Assembly (NCBI RefSeq): GCF_000828615.1
Contig: NZ_AP012273.1
Coordinates: 1,860,001 to 1,924,000 of the forward strand
From: Thiolapillus brandeum
Lineage (GTDB): Bacteria > Pseudomonadota > Gammaproteobacteria > Chromatiales > Chromatiaceae
Reading direction: 5' to 3'
Length of the DNA stretch: 64,000 bases
Shown here: positions 23,752 to 31,862 of the stretch, piece after piece
Numbering within the stretch: position 1 is the stretch's first letter
Layout of the letters: each line of letters opens with the position of its first letter
The notes under the pieces: generated by a model
Databases searched by the model: none
The model's input: only the letters and a program-made list of their open reading frames with translations
Told to the model about the DNA's origin: nothing
Program-made: the position numbers and the translations under genes

Positions 23752-24891
23752 TCAGGCCTCTGTCCGGGCTTTCATCAATTCGATGAAATGATCGAATACC
23801 GGGGCCACGTCGTGGGGACCGGGGCTGGCTTCAGGATGTCCCTGGAAGCCGAATGCCGGCTTGTCAGTACGATGAATCCCCTGCAGGGAACCATCGAACA
23901 GGGACTTGTGGGTGGCCTGGAGGTTTTCGGGCAGGCTTTCCTCGTCCACGGCAAAACCGTGGTTCTGGCTGGAGATCATCACGGTACCCTTTTCCAGATC
24001 CTGAACCGGATGGTTGGCGCCGTGATGGCCAAACTTCATCTTCACTGTGCGCGCTCCGCTGGCCAGCCCCAACAACTGATGCCCCAGACATATCCCAAAA
24101 GTGGGCACACTCTGCTCCAGGACTTCCCGGATGGCCGTGATGGCATAATCACAAGGCTCAGGGTCTCCGGGGCCATTGGACAGGAATACTCCGTCCGGGT
24201 TCATGGCCAACACTTCCCTGGCAGGCGTTTGGGCAGGAACTACGGTGATGCGGCAACCTCGATCGCGCAACATGCGCAGGATATTGGTCTTGATGCCAAA
24301 GTCATAGGCCACCACATGAAGATCATCTGCTGTATCTTCCCGCGACAGATGCCCTTCACCGAGCTTCCAACTGCCCTCCTTCCACTCATAGGGGGCATCG
24401 ACGCTGACTTCCCTGGCCAGATCCATCCCCTTGAGGCCGGGAAAGGTCTCTGCAGCGGCCCGGGCCACCAACTCATCCAGATGGGCGCCGGCCTGGATAC
24501 AACCGGCCAACGCCCCTTTCTCTCTGAGAATTCGCGTCAGCTTGCGGGTGTCGATATCGGCGATGGCGACCACATCATTGTTTTTCAGATAGGCATCCAG
24601 AGATTCTTCGCTGCGCCAATTGCTGGCCAGCAGAGGCAGATCACGGATCACCAACCCGGCGGCATGAACCGAAGAGGACTCTACGTCTTCGCGATTCACC
24701 CCGGTATTGCCAATATGAGGATACGTCAGGGTTACGATCTGCCGCATATAGGAAGGATCCGTGAGGATCTCCTGGTAACCCGTCATGGCAGTGTTGAATA
24801 CCACTTCGCCCACGGTCTGTCCTTCCGCACCAATGGAACGACCGTGAAACACCGTGCCGTCTTCCAGTACCAGAATAGCTGAATCAGTCAT
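23752..24891 (-). CDS. carA: Carbamoyl-phosphate synthase small (glutaminase) subunit
   Basis: A 379-residue subunit that hydrolyses glutamine and channels ammonia to CarB. N-terminal domain shows [21 protein letters not shown]; the class I glutamine amidotransferase domain has Cys268 ([12 protein letters not shown]) and the His/Glu pair in [11 protein letters not shown]. Length agrees with E. coli (382). First gene of carA-carB-greA-TraB on the minus strand. Confidence 0.98.
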   Translation of the reverse strand: MTDSAILVLEDGTVFHGRSIGAEGQTVGEVVFNTAMTGYQEILTDPSYMRQIVTLTYPHIGNTGVNREDVESSSVHAAGLVIRDLPLLASNWRSEESLDAYLKNNDVVAIADIDTRKLTRILREKGALAGCIQAGAHLDELVARAAAETFPGLKGMDLAREVSVDAPYEWKEGSWKLGEGHLSREDTADDLHVVAYDFGIKTNILRMLRDRGCRITVVPAQTPAREVLAMNPDGVFLSNGPGDPEPCDYAITAIREVLEQSVPTFGICLGHQLLGLASGARTVKMKFGHHGANHPVQDLEKGTVMISSQNHGFAVDEESLPENLQATHKSLFDGSLQGIHRTDKPAFGFQGHPEASPGPHDVAPVFDHFIELMKARTEA

Positions 24892-25102
24892 TTACGCGCA
24901 CACAATAGGGGACCAGCTCTGTCTGGAGCCATCCACGAAACAACACAAGAAACGAGATTGGGGTCAGCCCCCTGTTGAGATGGAAATTTTACGGGAGATG
25001 CCTGTGGCTGTCCATGGAAATTGCGGCACAGATTCGAGATTCTTCCCGGCACCAGAAACCACTGGCCCTCGCTTCCAGGCCAGTGATTCCCGGCAGGAAT
25101 AA
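24892..25102. other. Intergenic region upstream of carA, no gene seen
   Basis: About 210 bases between carA and a mini-element. It must hold the carA promoter (minus strand), but I see no clear -35/-10 pair. One perfect 8-bp stem (25060-25067 with 25078-25085) lacks a T-run and is not a convincing terminator. Confidence 0.5.
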
Positions 25103-25239
25103 CAAGGATGTTGAAAAAGCCCTTCCTTGGGCTTTTTCAACTCGGAAAGACAAAAATGCGATTTTGTCTTTCCTCCATTTTCAATGACTGATGGCCATTG
25201 AAAATGGCCGCCAAAAAATGGTATTTGTCAACAGCCTTG
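25103..25239. repeat. Mini-element A, copy 1 (MITE-like, three internal hairpins)
   Basis: 137 bases bounded by imperfect terminal inverted repeats CAAGGMTGTTGAAAAA. Inside are three successive hairpins: GTTGAAAAAGCCC/GGGCTTTTTCAAC type, GGAAAGACAAAA/TTTTGTCTTTCC, and CCATTTTCAATG/CATTGAAAATGG. A second copy lies at 26681-26844 in the same orientation. It sits two bases downstream of the trxC stop. No coding frame is credible. Confidence 0.8.
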
Positions 25240-25241
25240 TA

Positions 25242-25679
25242 TCAGCCCACTCGGCTTCGAGTCCAGGACACGATACCTCCGGCGTCCAGGGCACCGGACA
25301 TACGATCCAGCTCCTGGCCGTTGCGGAACAGAATCATGGTGGGAATACTGCGGATCCCCAACTGGCCGGCCAGCTGCTGGTGCTGCTCGGTATTGAGTTT
25401 GAGCAGGCGGACATGAGGTTCCAATTGAGCTGCCGCCTGGGCAAAGGCCGGCGCCATCATTTTGCACGGCCCGCACCAGGGTGCCCAGAAATCCACCAGC
25501 ACCGGTAGATCACTACGCTGAATCTGCCTCTGCAGCATGGCATCATCCACATCTGCCGGATGTCCGTCGAACAGCGGATGCTTACATTTTCCACACTTGG
25601 GATTCTGTTCCAGGCGGCCTGCCGGAATACGATTCACGCCACCACAGTGGCTGCATACGACATGTAGGTTGTCTGACAT
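25242..25679 (-). CDS. trxC: Thioredoxin 2 (zinc-binding TrxC)
   Basis: A 145-residue thioredoxin 2. The N-terminal zinc ribbon has Cys9/Cys12 and Cys29/Cys32; the thioredoxin domain has active site WCGPC (68-72) and the cis-proline stretch IRSIPTMILF. It reduces disulfides in the cytoplasm using TrxB and is linked to oxidative stress in E. coli. Start at 25679 has a GAGG box upstream; a 22-residue upstream extension in this frame is not needed. Diverges from cnoX (start 25807). Confidence 0.95.
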   Translation of the reverse strand: MSDNLHVVCSHCGGVNRIPAGRLEQNPKCGKCKHPLFDGHPADVDDAMLQRQIQRSDLPVLVDFWAPWCGPCKMMAPAFAQAAAQLEPHVRLLKLNTEQHQQLAGQLGIRSIPTMILFRNGQELDRMSGALDAGGIVSWTRSRVG

Positions 25680-25806
25680 TTCTTGCCTCTCCAGGATGTT
25701 TTTACAGTAGATGAGGCCGGGAATCCTGTTTTCAACCCCTTGCAATTTGTTGCCGGCGTCCCAAAATGATGTCCAACAGAGTCAGACGGAAACTTTCATC
25801 AATATC

Positions 25807-26667
25807 ATGAGTAATTCTCCTTATATCATTGAAATAACAGAAGATAACTACCAGGCTTTCGTCATCGAGCAATCCCGCCAGGTTCCGGTGTTGGTGGATT
25901 TCTGGGCCAGCTGGTGCCAACCCTGCCAAATGCTCATGCCGGTTCTTGCCAGGTTGGCAGAGGATTACCAGGGCAAATTCATCCTGGCCAAGATCAATAC
26001 CGAGGAACAGCAGACCCTGGCCTCTCAATTTGGCATCCGCAGTATTCCCACGGTGAAGCTGTTCAAGAATGGTGAGCCGGTGGACGAGTTTGCCGGCGCG
26101 CTGCCCGAAGCCGAGATCCGCAAGTTCCTGGACAGGCATATCCCCCGGGAATCCGACGCCCTGGTGGATCAGGCCCTGCAACTTCTGCAGCAGGGTGAAG
26201 GGAAAAGCGCCCTTGAACTCCTGGAACAGGCCAAAACCGCAGATCCGGCAAACGATAACATCAACCTGGCCCTGGCCCGGATTCAGGCTGCTCTGGGAGA
26301 CCCGGTCAGCGCCGAGAAGATTCTCCTGCAACTGCCCGCTGACATGCGCGACAAGCCTGAAGTTCAAGCCCTGGCAGGACGTCTGTTCTTTGAGAGCCTG
26401 TTGATGGATGCCCCCTCCCAAACCGAACTGATGCAGCGCCTGGAGGCCGACGGCCATGATGCAGAAGCCATGTATCTGCTGGCTGCTCACCATGTGAAAG
26501 ATCAAAATTATGAACAAGCCGTGGATCTGTTGCTTCAGTTGATGAAGAAAGACCGCAGCTGGGGCGATGGTGCCGCCAGAACCGCGCTCCTGAAACTCTT
26601 CGACGTACTGGGAGATGACCCTGTGGTGCCGCGTTACCGCAGCAAAATGATGAGCCTCATCTACTGA
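25807..26667 (+). CDS. cnoX: CnoX/YbbN-type thioredoxin-TPR chaperedoxin
   Basis: A 286-residue protein: thioredoxin fold (about 5-115) followed by tetratricopeptide-like helices (about 120-286). CnoX in E. coli protects proteins from bleach-induced aggregation and hands them to GroEL and DnaK. Here the active site is a full CXXC, Cys37-Gln-Pro-Cys40 (WASWCQPC), with cis-Pro IRSIPTVKLF; the E. coli protein lacks this pair, so this version may also be a redox-active oxidoreductase. The stop TGA at 26665-26667 is exactly where mini-element B inserted. Neighbour of trxC, giving a redox-stress pair. Confidence 0.88.
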   Translation: MSNSPYIIEITEDNYQAFVIEQSRQVPVLVDFWASWCQPCQMLMPVLARLAEDYQGKFILAKINTEEQQTLASQFGIRSIPTVKLFKNGEPVDEFAGALPEAEIRKFLDRHIPRESDALVDQALQLLQQGEGKSALELLEQAKTADPANDNINLALARIQAALGDPVSAEKILLQLPADMRDKPEVQALAGRLFFESLLMDAPSQTELMQRLEADGHDAEAMYLLAAHHVKDQNYEQAVDLLLQLMKKDRSWGDGAARTALLKLFDVLGDDPVVPRYRSKMMSLIY

Positions 26668-26668
26668 A

Positions 26669-27035
26669 GGGCACCTCTAACAGCAACTGTTGAAAAAGCC
26701 CTTCCTTGGACTTTTTCAACTCGGAAAGACAAAAATGCGATTTTGTCTTTCCTCCATTTTCAATGACTGATGGCCATTGAAAATGGCCGCACATCCTTGT
26801 GCGGCAATCAGGCTGCCGAAAAATGGTGTTTTTCAACAGCCTTGTAATAATTCATGTCTGGCATCTCTGCCCTTGAGAAACTCAATAACTTCGTTGAACA
26901 TCTTACAAATAGCTGGCTACAAGGTGAATCGCGCTTGCGCGAGAGAGGGTGCCCTGGGGCATTTGCTGCGATCTTCGCCTTGTTCTTGAGCTCCTCAAAT
27001 ACAGATCTGCTCAAACAGAATTAATAGAGATGCCC
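26669..27035. repeat. Mini-element B, copy 1, interrupted by mini-element A
   Basis: Terminal inverted repeats GGGCACCTCTAA... and ...TTAATAGAGATGCCC flank this copy. A perfect 4-base target duplication TGAA lies at 26665-26668 and 27036-27039. Element A copy 2 is inserted near the left end. Without that insert it is about 200 bases, longer than copy 2 because of about 40 extra internal bases. Its right end encodes the last residues and stop of trmO. A nearly identical copy lies inverted at 37657-37815. Confidence 0.9.
26681..26844. repeat. Mini-element A, copy 2, nested in element B
   Basis: 164 bases, nearly identical to copy 1 for the first 110 bases, with an extra hairpin (GCCGCAC/GTGCGGC) near the right end. 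Flanked by TAA at 26678-26680 and 26845-26847. Removing it with one TAA restores the sequence of the intact element B at 37657-37815, which shows a real insertion with a 3-base duplication. Confidence 0.88.
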
Positions 27036-27751
27036 TGAACAACATCGACCCCGGTCACCAGAGCCTGATCACCATCCACCTGCCAGTGGATATCCAGGTT
27101 GGAAAAACGCATGCCCCAGGTACGCGCCTGCCCTCCTCCCCGCTGGTAGGCGGGCCGGGGATCCAAAGACACCAGTGCTGCTATCTGGCCCTTCAGGGCT
27201 TCTCCCTGCGGGAGCATCTTTAGCACCTCGTCTGCCTGGGGAGAAAAAACCACTTCCAACGTAGTTCCCGGCGCCTCTCCGGCAAAACCAGAGCAAGCCC
27301 CGGATACTGAATCGGTATAGGAAACATAAGGCTTGATGTCCACGATGGGGGTTCCATCCAGGAGATCAGCACCCAGGATGTACAATTTGACGTAACCATC
27401 AGCGATTTCGATCCGATCCAGTTTGACTACGGACAAACCCAGGTGATTGGGCCGAAACGGCGAACGAGTGGCAAATACGCCTTTGCTGGCATTGCCCCCC
27501 AGACGGGGTGGCCGGACTTTCTTTTTCCAACCCTGCTCCTGGCAGGCATTGAAAATGAAATTGAGCCACAGATGACTGAACTCCTCCAGCCCTTCGAACA
27601 TCTCCGGCACATCAAAGGGCGGCAGCATTTCGATGCTGGCAGGCACATCTACCAACCCGGGTTGCCGGGGAATACCGAATTTCTCCGGAAACGGACTCCG
27701 TACCCGGCCAATCACCTGGAGTGAAAACCCGTCTGCATAACCGGCCGTCAC
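27011..27751 (-). CDS. trmO: tRNA (N6-threonylcarbamoyladenosine-37) N6-methyltransferase TrmO
   Basis: A TsaA/TrmO-family protein of about 246 residues. It methylates t6A at position 37 of some tRNA-Thr using SAM. Family blocks: IGRVRSPFPEKFGIPRQPG, LEEFSHLWLNFIF, VFATRSPFRPNHLGLSVVKL and LLDGTPIVDIKPYV. I chose the GTG at 27749-27751, preceded by GGAAG, which puts the conserved IGRVRSP at the usual distance; an ATG-type start 24 codons upstream (27823) is possible. The last seven residues (GISINSV) and the stop lie in mini-element B; before that insertion the gene would have ended at a TAG after DVVQ. Confidence 0.88.
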   Translation of the reverse strand: MTAGYADGFSLQVIGRVRSPFPEKFGIPRQPGLVDVPASIEMLPPFDVPEMFEGLEEFSHLWLNFIFNACQEQGWKKKVRPPRLGGNASKGVFATRSPFRPNHLGLSVVKLDRIEIADGYVKLYILGADLLDGTPIVDIKPYVSYTDSVSGACSGFAGEAPGTTLEVVFSPQADEVLKMLPQGEALKGQIAALVSLDPRPAYQRGGGQARTWGMRFSNLDIHWQVDGDQALVTGVDVVQGISINSV

Positions 27752-27950
27752 AACCAAGCTTCCAAAAGGTGCCTGATCTCGTTCATGAAGGGCATTTTCG
27801 CACAGCAGCCTATGAGAAAGCACCCTGGGCGGCGATATACCCGGCAGGAATGGGCAGCAGGATTCGGGACAGTTTGCAGCCAGACACTCCAGGCCCCGCA
27901 GCTGAAAGCGCTACGGGGCCTGATCCAACAGCCCGTGGAGAAGAACTCCG

Positions 27951-28211
27951 TCAGCTTTTCTTGCTGGCCGATCCCTTGCCCTGTTCCTGGGATGCCTGGG
28001 TCTTCCTTTCGGGAAGTTTTCTGCAGTAACCGGTGACCTTGAGGCCATCAGTACGCTTGTAGGGCTTGATCCAGCGGCAAGTGGTGGATTTGGAACAGGC
28101 ACTGTGCTCCATTCCCTTGCATACATTTCCTTCCGCCAGACCGGCGCCAGAGGTCAGAGAAAGAAACAGTAGCGTGCTCACAGTCGTAATAGGCATGATG
28201 ATATTCTTCAT
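27951..28211 (-). CDS. Small secreted cysteine-containing protein, unknown function
   Basis: An 86-residue protein with a clear signal peptide (about 1-26, cleaved after GAGLA) and a short mature part with four cysteines (CKGMEHSAC..TTCRW..GYC), followed by a Lys/Ser/Gln-rich tail. The pattern suggests two disulfides in the periplasm. A GGGAG box lies at good distance before the ATG. It is a single-gene unit on the minus strand with a large upstream region. I do not recognise the family, so no function is given. Confidence 0.65.
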   Translation of the reverse strand: MKNIIMPITTVSTLLFLSLTSGAGLAEGNVCKGMEHSACSKSTTCRWIKPYKRTDGLKVTGYCRKLPERKTQASQEQGKGSASKKS

Positions 28212-28240
28212 GTTGGAACTCCCTGTATTTGTTTGGATTT

Positions 28241-28252
28241 AAGCGGATATCC
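28241..28252. promoter_or_regulatory. Palindrome upstream of the small secreted protein
   Basis: The palindrome CGGATATCCG lies about 30 bases before the start of the secreted protein, in the likely promoter zone. It could be an operator. A second inverted repeat, ACGCCTA/TAGGCGT, is at 28308-28328. No known binding site is recognised. Confidence 0.3.
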
Positions 28253-28365
28253 GTTTTCCGCAAACCAAGTGTAGGGTGAATATCAGGGGTTGTATGTAGG
28301 ACAACGCCTACATTCCTATAGGCGTATTCAGTCAGGGGGGTAGCTGATCGTTCTCCCCGGCCTCT

Positions 28366-28406
28366 TAATAAAAAATCCCGCATGGCCTCAGACCAAACGG
28401 GATTTT
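28366..28406 (-). terminator. Terminator downstream of the DUF1800-DUF1501 pair
   Basis: A 9-bp perfect stem AAAATCCCG/CGGGATTTT (28372-28380 with 28398-28406), loop of 17 bases, followed on the minus strand by a T-rich run TTTTTTATT. It lies about 40 bases past the DUF1501 stop. The A-rich left side could let it act in both directions. Confidence 0.75.
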
Positions 28407-28444
28407 GCCACCGACACGATCAGGTGGGCCATTGCCAGTCCTGG

Positions 28445-29704
28445 CTACTCGAATCCGCTCGCAAAGATCTTGTTGGTATCAAACAATCCAATGGACTTGG
28501 GGCCCGTGTAACCGGGGAAGACCGTTGACAAATTGGGATTGAGGAGGAAGTTGCCCACCACATCACTCAATACTCGTCGGAAATCCGTTGTCATGCGCAG
28601 ATCCGTATTCAGGTACAGATCGGTATCCTTCAGTCCAGGGAAGTAGCCATAAATCGAGCCTCCCAGTACCTGTCCACCAATGACCATCATGGGTTGGGCG
28701 GTACCATGATCCGTGCCCTCGTTGCCATTCTCCCTGACCCGGCGGCCAAACTCCGAATGCACGACCAACACCACATCGTCGATCAGTCCAGAGGACTCCA
28801 GGTCATCCATAAACGCCTTGATGGCCGCAGACAGATCGCCCACATGGGTGGCAAAGTAACCACCACCATCATTCCCCTGACCATTGTGGGTATCCCAGCC
28901 TCCAAAATCCACCGTAGCCACCTGCAGCCCCACGTTCTCCTTGATCATACCAGCCACCAGGCCCAGATCATCCGCCAGGCCGGTATTGGGATAGGTACTT
29001 GGTACTGTAATATCAATCTGCTCGAGCAGATTGATCATATCCAGGGAATTCTGCACCGCATAATCCAGGGTGGAAGTGCCGTTGTAGATTCGGGCCAGTG
29101 CTCTTACATGTTCATCGCCATATCTACCGGAATTCGGATGGAAACTGCTGGCATCATCAAGAGACATGGCACTGAAATCTCCCAAAAGACTGGTAGGCGC
29201 CGATGCTGTGGTGGCCAGCGAAGGTATCACCGCCCCCGGAGCAATATGTGGCGATGTATTCATATGCCGGGCCAGCCAACCTGTGGTCGTCGACAAATTG
29301 CCGGGGGTTCCCAGTTCAAACATCTCCTGGGAATCAAAATGACTTCGCGATGCCTGTCCTTCAGGCATTCCCACTGCGTGGATGAACGCGAGTTTGCCGC
29401 TGTCATACAGGCTCTTCAGCCCGTCAGCATTGCCATGCAGGCCGAATGAGCCGTTCAGGTCATGCATATTGCTGATGGGCACGGCGATATTGGGCCGCTT
29501 GTTCAGATACTCGGTTCGATCGGATCCCACCCGGGGCATTACCAGGCTCAAACCATCCATACCGCCCCGCAAAAACAGGTAGACCAATGTTCTGCTGCTT
29601 GCCGGTGATTTGGATGGTACGGCGGAAAAACCCAGTTTTGCGCCACCCAGGGTGGCGGATACGGAGGCAGAACCTGCCAGAAATCCTCTTCTGCTGATTT
29701 TCAT
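28445..29704 (-). CDS. DUF1501 domain protein, Tat-exported
   Basis: A 419-residue protein with a twin-arginine signal (SRRGFLAGSASV, about 4-15) and the DUF1501 core: LRGGMDGLSLVMPRVG, GLHGNADGLKSLYDSGKLAFIHAVG, SHFDSQEMFELG, TVDFGGWDTHNGQG and VVHSEFGRRVRENGNEGTDHGTAQPMMVIGG. DUF1501 proteins resemble the alkaline phosphatase/sulfatase superfamily in their His/Asp metal-like motifs, but no activity has been established that I know of. It begins 16 bases after the DUF1800 gene, so the two form an operon. They likely act together outside the cytoplasm. Confidence 0.9.
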   Translation of the reverse strand: MKISRRGFLAGSASVSATLGGAKLGFSAVPSKSPASSRTLVYLFLRGGMDGLSLVMPRVGSDRTEYLNKRPNIAVPISNMHDLNGSFGLHGNADGLKSLYDSGKLAFIHAVGMPEGQASRSHFDSQEMFELGTPGNLSTTTGWLARHMNTSPHIAPGAVIPSLATTASAPTSLLGDFSAMSLDDASSFHPNSGRYGDEHVRALARIYNGTSTLDYAVQNSLDMINLLEQIDITVPSTYPNTGLADDLGLVAGMIKENVGLQVATVDFGGWDTHNGQGNDGGGYFATHVGDLSAAIKAFMDDLESSGLIDDVVLVVHSEFGRRVRENGNEGTDHGTAQPMMVIGGQVLGGSIYGYFPGLKDTDLYLNTDLRMTTDFRRVLSDVVGNFLLNPNLSTVFPGYTGPKSIGLFDTNKIFASGFE

Positions 29705-29720
29705 GATCTATTCTGCCTCC

Positions 29721-31661
29721 TCAGCGTTGCATGAATTCCGGAATGGACAACACGAGTTTAACCAGACCACGCAAGCGTTCATTCCAGTAATACGGCCAAG
29801 AGTTGTCAGTAATATCATCAATTGGATAATCAACGGGCCAGGGGGACGGATCATCATCGGGGCGCTCACTCATGAAATCACGTAGCGCACGGTGAACCTC
29901 GGTGCCGTACCATTCACCACCCACCGGCCCCCATTTCAATACTTTTTTCAGCCAGAAATTGGCCAGTGTGTTGGGAGTATGGGTTCCCAGGCCGGATACG
30001 GTGATATCAGTAATGGGCATGAGATCCGGATCACTGTTGTTGGTATTCTCATCGATCAGCCAATCCAAAGTGCGCCAGGTGTGCACCAAAGATGCCCCAC
30101 CCTCCCAGAAGGAACGATAGTCCGGGTAACCATCCGGGGCACGCCAGCGAAATGGCCGTTGTCCTGTGCGCCCGAAGTAGTACATAAAGTAATAACTTTC
30201 ATTGTCATCCGGTCGGACAGTAAAATCAGCGCCACATGCCCGCATCGCCGAAACAACCACTTCGAAGGGCCGTTTCAGCTTGCTGCCCCAGGTGCTGACA
30301 TCCTTGAATTCCGGACTATTCAGCAGGAAGCGATACACCTGCTCCAGTTGATCCGGCTCGTGCCGGTTGTTGTAGAAAACCGTAGCCACCTGATCCACCA
30401 GGGACTGGGGGGGATCATCACTGATAAATCTCTGGCACAACTTCAGGGATAGGTATTTGGCAGTCCCCGGATGATAGGCCAGAAGATCCAGCATATCGTA
30501 AACTTCATTGATGCCTACAAAGGCTGGCCATTGTTTGCCCAGCAGCTGTTTCTGCAACCCGTCATGCCAGGCTTCCCAGAAGTACCAATGTCCGGTGTTC
30601 GGCTCATTCTCTCCAGAAGGATTGCCTCCATCTTCGACATTCCATCCCGTGAGGAAGCGCATGGCCTCATACACATCGGCGTCAGAATACTTGTCATGGA
30701 TGGCCTCACCCGGAAACTCAGGCATGCTGATAGTGTTGATGTCACCCGGTTGAGGATCCGGCCCCGCATAGTTGATGGCACCCAGGGTATGCAACTCGAT
30801 GATTTCCCGGGCATAGTTTTCGTTGGGATCACCGCGGCCATTGACATAGTTGTCGAGGTAATAGAGCATGGCCGGATGCTTGGCGGTAAGTTCCAGCATA
30901 TGCCGGAAATTGCCCATGAAATGTCCATGCTCCAGACCTGCGGGCCGGGGATTCCCGGGCTGGGGCGGCCTGATCACATCCCTGTCCCATGAAACCCAGG
31001 TTTCCCGCGCATAAGGATCACGGCCATAGATATTGAAATGGTTGTGCCAGAAGTCTGCCAGGAATTCCATGAGCTGGCGCTTGCTGTAAACCGCCCGCGT
31101 GAACACGGCTCTTTCCAGAGTATCAACAGGACCATACCTGTCATCACCATTCACACGGTGATTCTGCCAGGCCTGGTCGAAACTTTCCCAGAGATAGGCA
31201 AAGGAAGGATCCCCCAAACGCAGAGCCAAGGCCGAGTCATCGATGGACTGCCAGTCCAGTTGATTCTCAACATAGGCCGCCAGGCGCGCATCATCCGTGG
31301 CGCCAAGAGCATTGAAATCCTCCACGTCACTGCCGTGAGGACCAAACCCCATACGATTGAGCACCATTACCGCAAAAGGCGGTGGCGCTGTCACTGCAGC
31401 CTGGGTAGCGGCATAGTCCCGTATTTCCCCCAGCAAAGGCTTGGGAACTTTCTTCTGCGGGGTTTGCTCTGCAGCTTCACCCCGGCGCACATTGATTGCC
31501 ATCCCGGCCCCTCCCGCCAGGGAGGAAAGCACAAATTTCCTGCGGGAGGAATTCATGCATTCCGGGGTGTCCTCAACCGACCCTTGGGAAGAAACCGTAT
31601 TGGCTTGGGTTGAACAGGAGCTGTCGTCCTGAGAAGAGATGCGGGATTTTTTCCTGGCCAT
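29721..31661 (-). CDS. DUF1800 domain protein, exported
   Basis: A 646-residue DUF1800 protein. A polar 37-residue leader precedes a twin-arginine-like signal SSRRKFVLSSLAGGAG (about 38-53). The core holds VLNRMGFGPHGSDVEDF, FLADFWHNHFNIYG, YLDNYVNGRGDPNENYAREIIELHTLG, YEAMRFLTGWNVEDG and LALKLCQRF-like motifs, all typical. Function unknown; DUF1800 and DUF1501 genes almost always occur as neighbours. An internal Met at residue 36 just before the signal may be the true start, but neither start has a good Shine-Dalgarno box. Confidence 0.88.
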   Translation of the reverse strand: MARKKSRISSQDDSSCSTQANTVSSQGSVEDTPECMNSSRRKFVLSSLAGGAGMAINVRRGEAAEQTPQKKVPKPLLGEIRDYAATQAAVTAPPPFAVMVLNRMGFGPHGSDVEDFNALGATDDARLAAYVENQLDWQSIDDSALALRLGDPSFAYLWESFDQAWQNHRVNGDDRYGPVDTLERAVFTRAVYSKRQLMEFLADFWHNHFNIYGRDPYARETWVSWDRDVIRPPQPGNPRPAGLEHGHFMGNFRHMLELTAKHPAMLYYLDNYVNGRGDPNENYAREIIELHTLGAINYAGPDPQPGDINTISMPEFPGEAIHDKYSDADVYEAMRFLTGWNVEDGGNPSGENEPNTGHWYFWEAWHDGLQKQLLGKQWPAFVGINEVYDMLDLLAYHPGTAKYLSLKLCQRFISDDPPQSLVDQVATVFYNNRHEPDQLEQVYRFLLNSPEFKDVSTWGSKLKRPFEVVVSAMRACGADFTVRPDDNESYYFMYYFGRTGQRPFRWRAPDGYPDYRSFWEGGASLVHTWRTLDWLIDENTNNSDPDLMPITDITVSGLGTHTPNTLANFWLKKVLKWGPVGGEWYGTEVHRALRDFMSERPDDDPSPWPVDYPIDDITDNSWPYYWNERLRGLVKLVLSIPEFMQR

Positions 31662-31862
31662 AAGTTATCGACACCACAAAGATAGGGGGAATAACCGGAT
31701 AAGCGGGAGTTTTCGCATCTATCCGATTGCTGTAGCAAGCGGTGCGTAGGCAGACACCGCATTTGTGGCACCTATCTTAGGGTAACTATGGAGAAGGAAA
31801 CTGTGAACTGGTTGGGAATGGCCTGTAAAAAACCAGGCCCATCATTCCTACCCGGAGACGAC

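Noticed and set aside
31800-31840. Hairpin GGCCTG/CAGGCC with a T-rich loop downstream of amrS
   Set aside because: The T-run is in the loop, not after the stem, so it is not a convincing terminator.
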